Below are positions 57,839 to 64,000 of a stretch of DNA of 64,000 nucleotides, one piece after another; position 1 is the first letter of the stretch, and the number at the start of each line of letters is the position of its first letter. Source of the DNA: Amycolatopsis vancoresmycina (GTDB lineage: Bacteria; Actinomycetota; Actinomycetes; Mycobacteriales; Pseudonocardiaceae); the NCBI RefSeq assembly GCF_000716785.1, contig NZ_JNYY01000019.1, positions 1 through 64,000 on the forward strand, given 5' to 3'. The notes under the pieces were generated by a model. The model worked only from the letters and a program-made list of their open reading frames with translations, was not told the DNA's origin and made no database searches. The position numbers were made by a program, and so were the translations under genes.

Positions 57839-58636
57839 CTAACCGGATTCGGCGTCGAAGCGGAGGTTCGAGGTGATGCGGTAGCGGTCGCCGCGGTAGA
57901 CCGACCGGGTCAGTTCGACGATCCGGCCCGTCGTGTCCCGGGTGAGCCGTTCGATGTGCAGGATCGGGGCGTACACGGCGATTTCGAGGAGCTCGGCCTG
58001 GTCCGGGTTGGTGACCGCGGGTTCGATCGTCTGCACCGCGTCCTGCACGGCGATCCCGAACCGTTCCCGCAGCAGCCGGTAGAAGTTGCCCGTCTCGAGG
58101 TCGCCCGGCTGCAGGCCGGGGACGAGGACGGCGGGCAGCGCCAGGTTTTCGATCGCGATCGGTTCGTCGTCGACGTCCCGGACCCGGGTGACGCGCAGCA
58201 CCGGCGCGTCCGGCTCGAGGTCCAGTTCGGCGGCCAGCGACCGCGGGGCGGGTGACACCGCGAACGCGACCACCCGGCTGGTCCAGTGGCCTTCCGCGGG
58301 CGGCACCGCCAGCCCGGTCGCCAGTTCCTGGGTGACCTTGTGCGGGCTGGTGAACGTGCCCCGGCCGCGCTGGCGCACGAGCAGCCCGGTGCGGGTCAGC
58401 TCGTCGATGGCCGCCCGGACGGTCGGGCGGGAGACGCCCAGTTCGGCGGCCAGGTCCCGTTCCGAGGCCAGCCCGGTGCCGGGGCCGGCGTTTTCGATCA
58501 CCTTCAGCAGGTGCCGCCGGACGCGGTCGCGCTTGGCGGTGGGCGGCCGGTCCGCCGGTTCGTCCCTTTCGTTTCGGGGGTTCCGGGTGGCGGAGCCCCC
58601 GGCCGGGGGCGAAGCCCCGGAGGTTCCAGCGGTCAA
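57839..58636 (-). CDS. GntR family regulator with UTRA domain (DasR/YvoA-like)
   Basis: 265 residues starting at TTG 58634-58636, which overlaps the hexosaminidase stop (TTGA). After a 33-residue loose N-terminus comes the winged helix KRDRVRRHLLKVIENAGPGTGLASERDLAAELGVSRPTVRAAIDELTRTGLLVRQRGRGTF, then a UTRA ligand domain with DLEPDAPVLRVTRVRDVDDEPIAIENLALPA. The group includes GlcNAc-responsive DasR and YvoA. As the last gene of the operon it probably controls it in response to an amino sugar. I found no clear AnTGGTCTAGACCAnT-like site in the window. Confidence 0.9.
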   Translation of the reverse strand: MTAGTSGASPPAGGSATRNPRNERDEPADRPPTAKRDRVRRHLLKVIENAGPGTGLASERDLAAELGVSRPTVRAAIDELTRTGLLVRQRGRGTFTSPHKVTQELATGLAVPPAEGHWTSRVVAFAVSPAPRSLAAELDLEPDAPVLRVTRVRDVDDEPIAIENLALPAVLVPGLQPGDLETGNFYRLLRERFGIAVQDAVQTIEPAVTNPDQAELLEIAVYAPILHIERLTRDTTGRIVELTRSVYRGDRYRITSNLRFDAESG

Positions 58637-60123
58637 GGCATCGTCTTCTCGGACACGGGGACCGCGCCGGCGAACCGGACGCGCTCCTTCGGCAGGGCAC
58701 CCAGCGCTCGCAGCCGGCCGAGGTGGCCGGTCAGGCGCCGGTGGAAGTCAGCATAACCGCGGCCCGGCGGCGACCACGCCCGCTCGGCCAGCGCGCACAG
58801 CCGCGGGAAGGCCAGGTGCCGCACGTGGTCGGGGGTCGGCGCGTGCTCGGTCCACAGCTGGGCCTGCGTGCCGAGCACCCCGGGCCCGGTCCCGTCGCTG
58901 ACCGGCAGCCCGCCGGCCAGTGGATCGAAGCGGTAGACGTCCGCGAGCGTCGTCACGGGCTCGCGTGGCGGTTCGCCCGGCTCCTCGCTCTGCCGGTAGT
59001 CGAAGTACGTCGAGGTGTGCGGCGCCATCACGACCCGGTGGCCGCGGGCGACGGCGAGCGCGCCGTGGGCGGCGTCGCGCCACGCGGTGACGACCAGCTC
59101 CGCGGGCAGCCGTCCCGCGGCGTGGCCGGTCTCGTCCCAGCACACCGCCTGCCGGCCCAGTCCCGCGACGATGTCGTGCAGCCGGCCGAGGAACCACGGG
59201 TGGAGTTCGGCGGGGGCCACCCCGAGGCGGGCGGCGGTGGCCTGCGCGGCCGTGCTGGTTTCCCACTGCGTCGTCGGGCATTCGTCGCCGCCGATGTGCA
59301 GGTACGGCGCCGGGAACACCTCGGCGACCTGGGTGAGCACGTCCCGGCAGAAGGCGAAGACGCCGTCGTGGACGCCGAGGATGTCCGGGCTGATGCCCCA
59401 CTCCGTCCACACCGGCTGCGGCACCGAGGGCCGGTTGCCCAGCGACGGGTAGGCGGCCAGCGCGGCCCGGACGTGCCCGGGCAGGTCGATCTCCGGCACG
59501 ATCCGCACGCCGCGCTCGGCGGCGAAGGCGACCAGGTCCCGCAGTTCCCGCCGGGTGTAGAAACCGCCGTGGGGCACGCCGTCGAAGACGCCGCTGCCCG
59601 CCGGCCCGACCATCGATTCGGCCCGCCAGGCCCCGATCCCGGTCAGCCGCGGCCACCCGTCGATCTCGATCCGCCAGCCCTGGTCGTCGGTCAGGTGCAG
59701 GTGGAGCACGTTGTACTTGTGCAGGGCGAGCAGGTCGACGAACTCGCGGAGGAACTCCAGCGGCATGAAGTGGCGGGCGACGTCGAGCAGCACCCCGCGC
59801 CACGGCAGCCGGGGCGCGTCGCGGATCGTCAGGCACGGCAGCCGCGGGGACAGCTGGCGGACCGTCTGCACGCCGGCGAGCAGGCCCGCTTCCGTGGACG
59901 CGGTCAGCAGCGCGTGCCCGGGCGTGACCTCGAGGGTGTACTCCTCCGGCCCGAATCCCGGTCTAAGCGCCAGCCGGATGCTCGGTCCATTGTGGACCAA
60001 GGGCAGGCCGGTGTAGGCGGCGAGCAGCCGGGCCGGGCCCCGGGTGCCGGGGCCCGCCAGGATCCCGGTGGGCACGCAGGAACCGGCGCGGCGGGTCAGC
60101 CGCGCGGGGAAGGGGATGAGCAT
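58633..60123 (-). CDS. Beta-N-acetylhexosaminidase (GH20)
   Basis: 496 residues from ATG 60121-60123, overlapping the permease stop (ATGA). No signal peptide, so it is cytoplasmic. After the GH20b-like N-terminal domain (to about 110) the catalytic barrel has PWRGVLLDVARHFMP, HLHLTDDQGWRIEIDGWP, and the catalytic pair in YLHIGGDECPTTQWE (Asp-Glu), with WDETGH and the TAWRD site. It cleaves terminal GlcNAc from imported chitobiose or similar oligomers, which fits the import operon (DasD-like). Confidence 0.93.
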   Translation of the reverse strand: MLIPFPARLTRRAGSCVPTGILAGPGTRGPARLLAAYTGLPLVHNGPSIRLALRPGFGPEEYTLEVTPGHALLTASTEAGLLAGVQTVRQLSPRLPCLTIRDAPRLPWRGVLLDVARHFMPLEFLREFVDLLALHKYNVLHLHLTDDQGWRIEIDGWPRLTGIGAWRAESMVGPAGSGVFDGVPHGGFYTRRELRDLVAFAAERGVRIVPEIDLPGHVRAALAAYPSLGNRPSVPQPVWTEWGISPDILGVHDGVFAFCRDVLTQVAEVFPAPYLHIGGDECPTTQWETSTAAQATAARLGVAPAELHPWFLGRLHDIVAGLGRQAVCWDETGHAAGRLPAELVVTAWRDAAHGALAVARGHRVVMAPHTSTYFDYRQSEEPGEPPREPVTTLADVYRFDPLAGGLPVSDGTGPGVLGTQAQLWTEHAPTPDHVRHLAFPRLCALAERAWSPPGRGYADFHRRLTGHLGRLRALGALPKERVRFAGAVPVSEKTMP

Positions 60124-60941
60124 CAGCCCTTCACCGCGCCCGCGGTCATGCCTTCGACCAGGTGGCGCTGCACGAGCGCGAAGAAGACGACGACGGGCAG
60201 CGCGAACAGCGTCGACGCGGCGATCAGGCCGCCGTAGTCGGTGCCCGTGCTGGTGCTGAACGAGACCAGCCAGACCGGCAGGGTGTACCCCGAGCTGTCC
60301 TTCATGATCACGTAGGCGAACAGGAAGTCGTTCCACGCCGTGATGAAGGCGAACACGCTGGTCGCGATCAGCCCGGGCAGCACCAGGGGCAGCAGGACCG
60401 AGCGCATCACGCGCCCGCGCGTCGCGCCGTCGACCATCGCCGCTTCCTCCAGTTCGACCGGGATGCCGTGCAGGAAGCCCCGCAGCGTCCAGATCGTGAA
60501 CGGCAGCACGAGCGCCACGTAGGTCAGGACCAGCCCGAAGAGCGTGTCCAGCAGGTGCGCGCTCTTCAAGCTCAGGAACAGCGGGATGACCAGCGCGGGC
60601 ACCGGCACCATCTGCAGCACCAGCACGCCGATCAGGAAACCGCGGCGCCCGAAGAACCGGAACCGCGTCAACGCCGTCGCCGCGAGGAAGGCGACCACGA
60701 TGGACAGGACGACTACCGCGACCACGACCACGACGCTGTTGAGGAGGTCCTGGACGAACCCGGGCTTCGCGAGCGCGCCGGCGAAGTTGCCGAGCGTGAC
60801 GTCGACCGGCAGGAACTCCGGCGTGGGCTGCAGGATCCGGCCCGCGGGCTTGAACGCCGTGAGCACCATCCAGTAGACCGGGAAGATCCACACGAGACAG
60901 AAGACCGCCGCGGTCGCGTTGCGGCCGATCCGCCGGATCAC
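60123..60941 (-). CDS. Sugar ABC transporter permease, DasC-like
   Basis: 272 residues from GTG 60939-60941, overlapping the previous permease stop (GTGA). Six membrane segments (AVFCLVWIFPVYWMVLTAF and later ones) and the EAA loop ELEEAAMVDGATRGRVMRSVLLPLVLPGL identify a MalG-type permease. It imports amino-sugar oligomers together with the neighbouring permease and binding protein. It ends overlapping the hexosaminidase gene. Confidence 0.93.
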   Translation of the reverse strand: MIRRIGRNATAAVFCLVWIFPVYWMVLTAFKPAGRILQPTPEFLPVDVTLGNFAGALAKPGFVQDLLNSVVVVVAVVVLSIVVAFLAATALTRFRFFGRRGFLIGVLVLQMVPVPALVIPLFLSLKSAHLLDTLFGLVLTYVALVLPFTIWTLRGFLHGIPVELEEAAMVDGATRGRVMRSVLLPLVLPGLIATSVFAFITAWNDFLFAYVIMKDSSGYTLPVWLVSFSTSTGTDYGGLIAASTLFALPVVVFFALVQRHLVEGMTAGAVKG

Positions 60942-61861
60942 AGGTTCTCCCCGGAGCGCGCGAGCCGGCGCACGTACACCGCGGTCAAGCCGACGAGCAG
61001 CGCGACCGAGACGACGGCGATCGCCGCGCCCTGGCCGAAGTCGTTGCGGCTGAAGGCGCGGGTGAACGTCCAGATGCCCAGTGTCGTCGTGCCGCCGCCG
61101 GGGCCGCCCTGGGTGAGGATCCAGATCTGGTTGAACACGGTGAAGTCCCAGATGACCGAGAGGATGGTGACCAGGCCGAGGATCGGCTGCAGGAAGGGGA
61201 AGGTGATGGTGCGGTGCACCCGCCACGGCCCGGCGCCGTCCAGCGCCGCGGCTTCGTAGTAGGACCGCGGGATCTGCGTCAGGCCGGCGTGCAGGGTGAG
61301 CGCGACGAACGGGACCGACTGCCACACGACGAGCAGCCAGACGAGGGTGAACGCCGACGCCGGGGTCGTCGTCCAGTCGTGCTGGGTGAGGTCCCCGAAG
61401 CCGAGCTGCGTGAGCAGCCAGTTGACCACGCCGTAGCCGGGCTGGAAGAGCCACTGCCAGACCAAAGTGGACGCCACGTTCGGCAGCGCCCAGGCCGCGA
61501 TCAGGCACAGCGTCACCGCCGTGCGCATCCCGCGGCCGAGGCGCTGCAGCAGGAGGGCGACGGCCAACCCGATCACCAGCGTCCCGGTCACCAGCGCGGC
61601 GCAGAACCCGACGCTGCGCGCGAGGACCGGGAGCAGCTGGGGGTCGGCGAGCACGGCGGTGTAGTTGTCCAGGCCGGCGAAGCCCGTCTTGCCGGTGAAC
61701 AGCGACCGCAGGCCGTACTCCTGCAGCGAGATGACCACCAGCCGGACGAGCGGGTAGCCGAGCACGAGCCCGAGCAGCGCGGCGGCGGGCAGGAGCAGGC
61801 CGTAGGGCAGCAGGGAAGGGCGTCGCGTTCTTTCCCGGGTGCGCGCTTTTTCCAGCAGCAC
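60938..61861 (-). CDS. Sugar ABC transporter permease, DasB-like
   Basis: 307 residues from GTG 61859-61861. A MalF-type permease with the first helix LLPYGLLLPAAALLGLVLGYPLV, the EAA loop SYYEAAALDGAGPWRVHRTITFPFLQPILGL and a QGGPGGGTTTLG segment before the last helices. It is separated from the binding-protein gene by 70 bp that contain a strong hairpin, and overlaps the next permease gene. No ATPase is encoded; MsiK sharing is expected. Confidence 0.93.
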   Translation of the reverse strand: MLLEKARTRERTRRPSLLPYGLLLPAAALLGLVLGYPLVRLVVISLQEYGLRSLFTGKTGFAGLDNYTAVLADPQLLPVLARSVGFCAALVTGTLVIGLAVALLLQRLGRGMRTAVTLCLIAAWALPNVASTLVWQWLFQPGYGVVNWLLTQLGFGDLTQHDWTTTPASAFTLVWLLVVWQSVPFVALTLHAGLTQIPRSYYEAAALDGAGPWRVHRTITFPFLQPILGLVTILSVIWDFTVFNQIWILTQGGPGGGTTTLGIWTFTRAFSRNDFGQGAAIAVVSVALLVGLTAVYVRRLARSGENL

Positions 61862-61883
61862 AGGGACTCCTTCGCGGAACAGG

Positions 61884-61929
61884 GGCGGGGTGACCCGGCA
61901 GGGACGGCGGTCGGCCGGGCCACCCCGCC
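61884..61929 (-). terminator. Intercistronic hairpin after the binding-protein gene
   Basis: A 16-bp stem with one mismatch (61884-61899 with 61914-61929) starts two bases after the binding-protein stop. It has no T run, so it likely acts as a partial terminator or 3-prime mRNA stabiliser that gives more binding protein than permease, as in other binding-protein operons. Confidence 0.6.
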
Positions 61930-61931
61930 GG

Positions 61932-63209
61932 TCAGCGGGCGCCCAGCGCCTCGGTGAGGTGGGCGTCGAACTCCCGGGCCGCGTCGGCCACCGGCCGGCG
62001 TCCGGTGGCGATGTCGGCGAAGAACGTGTTGATCGACTTGTCGCTCTCGATGGTCGCCCAGCCGGGGGCGGCCGGGGTGGCGACGCTGGTCTTCGCCGCG
62101 GTCGCGAAGGCCGCGTTGAGCGGCGGCAGGGTGGGCGTGATCCGGTCGATCAGCTCGGTGGAGATCGGGGTCCAGCCGTCGATGCCGGAGACGGCGTCCC
62201 GCTGCACGGCCGGGTCGGTCGCCGCCTTGAGGTAGGCCAGCGCCAGGTCCTGGTGGCGGCTCTTGGCGGCGACGGCGAGGTCCGAGCCGCCGAGGAACAC
62301 CGGCTGCGTCTTCCCGGGCGTGGCGCTCGGGAACGGGAAGGTGCCGAGCCGGTCCTTCAGCTCGGGCTTGTTCTTGAGCACGGTGTTGACGCTCGTGTCG
62401 AGGATGGTCGCGGCGCCGCCGGAGGAGAAGATCGCGGCCTGGTCCGGGGCCTTCGTGTCGACGTTGCGGGACGCGGGGGAGGAGTAGGCGTTCTGGAAGT
62501 CCTTCCACGCCTGCAGGCCCTTCAGCGCCTCCGGGCTTTCGAGCGCGCCGGCCCACTTGCCGTCCCGCTGCACGGCCAGCTGCCCGCCGGCGTCCCAGAC
62601 GAACTGCAGCGCACCGAACCAGTACCGGCCGGGGAAGTGGAAGGCCGAGTAGTCGGGCGCGGGGTGCTTGGTCTTGATCTTGTCCAGGGCGGCGGTGAGC
62701 TCGGCCAGGGTCTTCGGCGGGGCGGTGACGCCGGCGTCGGCCCAGACCTGCTTGTCGTAGATCACCGCCCGGTTCCCGGCGAACAGCGGCGCGGCGTACA
62801 GATGTCCGTCCACAGTGGCCGGTCCGGCGAGGCCGGGCAGCCAGGTCTGCCCGGCGGCGAGGGTGTCGCGGTGCGGGTTGAGGTCGGTCAGCGCGCCGTT
62901 GGCGGCGAACAGCGGGACGTCGGTGTTGCCGATTTCGATGACGTCGGGCGTGTTGTCCTGGGCCAGCGCGGTGCTGATCTTCGTGTTGATGTTGTCCCAT
63001 TCCTGGATCTGCACGGTGACCTTGGCGCCGGTGGCCTTCTCGAAGGCGGCGTTGACGGCGGCGGTGGCCTTGTCGCTGAGGTCGCCGTTCATCAGCCAGA
63101 CGGTCAGCGTGCCACCGCCACCGGCGGCGGGAGCGGGGGTGTCGGTACCGCAGGCGGCGGCGGTCACGGCGGCGACGGCCAGTGCGGCGGCGAGGATGCG
63201 TCTGCGCAT
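61932..63209 (-). CDS. Sugar-binding lipoprotein, DasA-like
   Basis: 425 residues from ATG 63207-63209. Signal MRRRILAAALAVAAVTAAAC with lipidated Cys20, a Gly-rich linker, then VWLMNGDLSDKATAAVNAAFEKATGAKVTVQIQEWDNINTKISTALAQDNTPDVIEIGNTDVPLF, typical of the CUT1 binding proteins of the DasA or NgcE type. Presence of a cytoplasmic GH20 and a GntR/UTRA regulator in the operon points to N,N-diacetylchitobiose or GlcNAc oligomers as ligand, an inference. Confidence 0.9.
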   Translation of the reverse strand: MRRRILAAALAVAAVTAAACGTDTPAPAAGGGGTLTVWLMNGDLSDKATAAVNAAFEKATGAKVTVQIQEWDNINTKISTALAQDNTPDVIEIGNTDVPLFAANGALTDLNPHRDTLAAGQTWLPGLAGPATVDGHLYAAPLFAGNRAVIYDKQVWADAGVTAPPKTLAELTAALDKIKTKHPAPDYSAFHFPGRYWFGALQFVWDAGGQLAVQRDGKWAGALESPEALKGLQAWKDFQNAYSSPASRNVDTKAPDQAAIFSSGGAATILDTSVNTVLKNKPELKDRLGTFPFPSATPGKTQPVFLGGSDLAVAAKSRHQDLALAYLKAATDPAVQRDAVSGIDGWTPISTELIDRITPTLPPLNAAFATAAKTSVATPAAPGWATIESDKSINTFFADIATGRRPVADAAREFDAHLTEALGAR

Positions 63210-63250
63210 GGGGATTCCCGGAGGCGTGAGGTGGGTGCGGTGCGGGGGCT

Positions 63251-63292
63251 CGTGAGTGGTAAGGCGCGTTAGAACGCGCCTTACCACTCACG
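63251..63292. terminator. Perfect 20-bp hairpin upstream of the Das-like operon
   Basis: Arms at 63251-63270 and 63273-63292 are exact inverses, separated by two bases. It lies between the stop of the GH16 gene (63302) and the binding-protein start (63209), so it most likely terminates the GH16 transcript. The terminal segments AGTGGT and ACCACT could also attract a GntR-type protein. Confidence 0.65.
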
Positions 63293-63301
63293 ACCGGTGG
63301 G

Positions 63302-64000
63302 TCAGCAGTGGCCGAGGTCGCGCCACTGGGCGGTGAGGCCCGGCTCGGAACCCTGGGTCCACCAGTTCGCCTGCCAGAGGTGGGCGTTGTGCTTCGCCCG
63401 CTGGCCTTCGAGGTACACCGTGCCCCAGTCCCATTCCGGCGCCGTCGAGCAGTCGGCGGGCTGGGACGGGGTGGTCGGGGTGGTGGGCGTGGTCGGCGTC
63501 GTCGTGGGCGTGGTGGCCGGCGGCGGGGTGGTGCAGCCGCTGACGGTGTCCACATGGGACGTTCCGGCGCTGCGGTACTGCCCGGCCTTCGCGACCGCGT
63601 CGGCCGGCGAAACGACCTGGTTGCCCGCGTAGTACGTCCAGTCGACCTGTTCGGTGTAGACGCTGTTCCCGCTCGTGTGGCCGGCGGTGTCGATGAACCA
63701 CATGTTGTAGTTGATGGACATCGGCGTGCGCGGGTACACCGGGTCGCCCTGCGCGTCGGTCGTGTGGTCGGCCGTCAGGACGCCATCGATGTAGTACTTC
63801 ACGTGCCCGCCCGACACCTGCGTGACGATGTCGTGCCAGCCGGCGAAGCTGCGGTTCTGCGCGGTGGACGTGCGCAGGCCGTCCCAGGTCGGGTTGTTCC
63901 AGTAGGTGTACCAGCTGGTCTGGTAGTCGGCCTGCGGGCCGCCCCAGCCGCCGTTGGGCAGGTACTCGGAGAAGTCGAGCTCGCTGTAGAGCGGGTCGCG
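63302..64000 (-). CDS. Secreted GH16 family glycoside hydrolase with C-terminal chitin-binding module (partial)
   Basis: The last 232 codons are in the window; the N-terminus is beyond its right edge. The GH16 catalytic signature ExDxxE appears as SELDFSEYLP near the edge, with WHDIVTQVSGGHVKYYIDG and NYNMWFIDT following. After a Thr/Pro linker (CTTPPPATTPTTTPTTPTTP) comes a CBM5/12-type module with DWGTVYLEGQRAKHNAHLWQANWWTQGSEPG. GH16 enzymes cleave beta-1,3 or beta-1,4 glucans; the chitin-type module and the neighbouring Das operon suggest action on fungal cell walls. Confidence 0.85.
   Translation of the reverse strand, partial: RDPLYSELDFSEYLPNGGWGGPQADYQTSWYTYWNNPTWDGLRTSTAQNRSFAGWHDIVTQVSGGHVKYYIDGVLTADHTTDAQGDPVYPRTPMSINYNMWFIDTAGHTSGNSVYTEQVDWTYYAGNQVVSPADAVAKAGQYRSAGTSHVDTVSGCTTPPPATTPTTTPTTPTTPTTPSQPADCSTAPEWDWGTVYLEGQRAKHNAHLWQANWWTQGSEPGLTAQWRDLGHC

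Overview
The window comes from a very GC-rich actinomycete with strong G/C bias at third codon positions, GTG and TTG starts and dense four-base (ATGA/GTGA) gene overlaps. A 2-methylisoborneol operon, a conservon-type sensor operon, DUF3152 and DUF6292 proteins and many secreted lipoproteins fit Pseudonocardiaceae, most likely Amycolatopsis. That placement is an inference; no rRNA or other marker gene is present. No tRNA, rRNA, CRISPR array, transposase or phage gene was recognised.

Region by region. 1-2123 (minus): geranyl-diphosphate C-methyltransferase, 2-methylisoborneol synthase, and the first 47 codons of a family 2B encapsulin shell protein cut by the window edge. 2408-5471 (minus): sugar-type ABC importer without its own ATPase. 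5533-9711: envelope and secreted proteins (DUF3152 metalloprotease-like protein, polysaccharide deacetylase, two exported proteins of unknown function). 9712-13143: an intergenic and low-complexity stretch, a WGxxGLxGL-type exported protein with a decayed proline-rich tail, a small unknown protein, and two tandem paralogous small secreted proteins. 13191-18160: AI-2E transporter, GH43-like secreted protein, a second WGLxGLxGL protein broken by a frameshift inside a 57-bp repeat, and a LigD-type ligase/polymerase. 18263-21796: a TetR/hydrolase divergon with twin operators, an ECF41 sigma factor facing an AhpD-like gene through paired promoters, and a methyltransferase. 21789-24434: HAD phosphatase with an apparent ATC start, a STAS-like/HATPase protein, a lipoprotein and a DUF2188 protein.

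24510-33106 (minus): a seven-gene catabolic operon running aldehyde dehydrogenase, alcohol dehydrogenase, acyl-CoA ligase, enoyl-CoA hydratase, acetoacetyl-CoA synthetase, 3-hydroxyacyl-CoA dehydrogenase, amidohydrolase. Together these would take an alcohol through aldehyde and acid to CoA esters and central metabolism. 33413-35668: secreted Asp-box protein and a STAS protein, then a 21-bp tandem repeat. 35819-38163 (minus): lipoprotein, divergent NRAMP-like transporter and two PRC-barrel-like proteins, all overlapping. 38333-45726 (minus): DUF6292 protein, TPP-dependent oxidase, enolase-superfamily enzyme, a 1017-residue FAD/Fe-S oxidoreductase and an SDR; the last two end in a membrane segment. 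A MarR gene, probably leaderless with a palindrome over its start, faces this operon and precedes a molybdopterin oxidoreductase that lacks the usual Fe-S cysteines, plus a small helical partner.

49225-55129: LtrA-type membrane protein and a conservon-like operon (NIT-domain histidine kinase, roadblock, DUF742) that ends in an MHYT membrane sensor where the GTPase would be expected. 55174-57555: large secreted protein with a DUF11-like end. 57839-64000 (minus): a Das-like chitin-sugar operon (binding protein, two permeases, GH20 hexosaminidase, GntR regulator) preceded by a GH16 enzyme with a chitin-binding module, cut by the window edge. The clearest themes are envelope and secreted proteins, sugar import without local ATPases, and small membrane-anchored proteins with unstable proline-rich tails.
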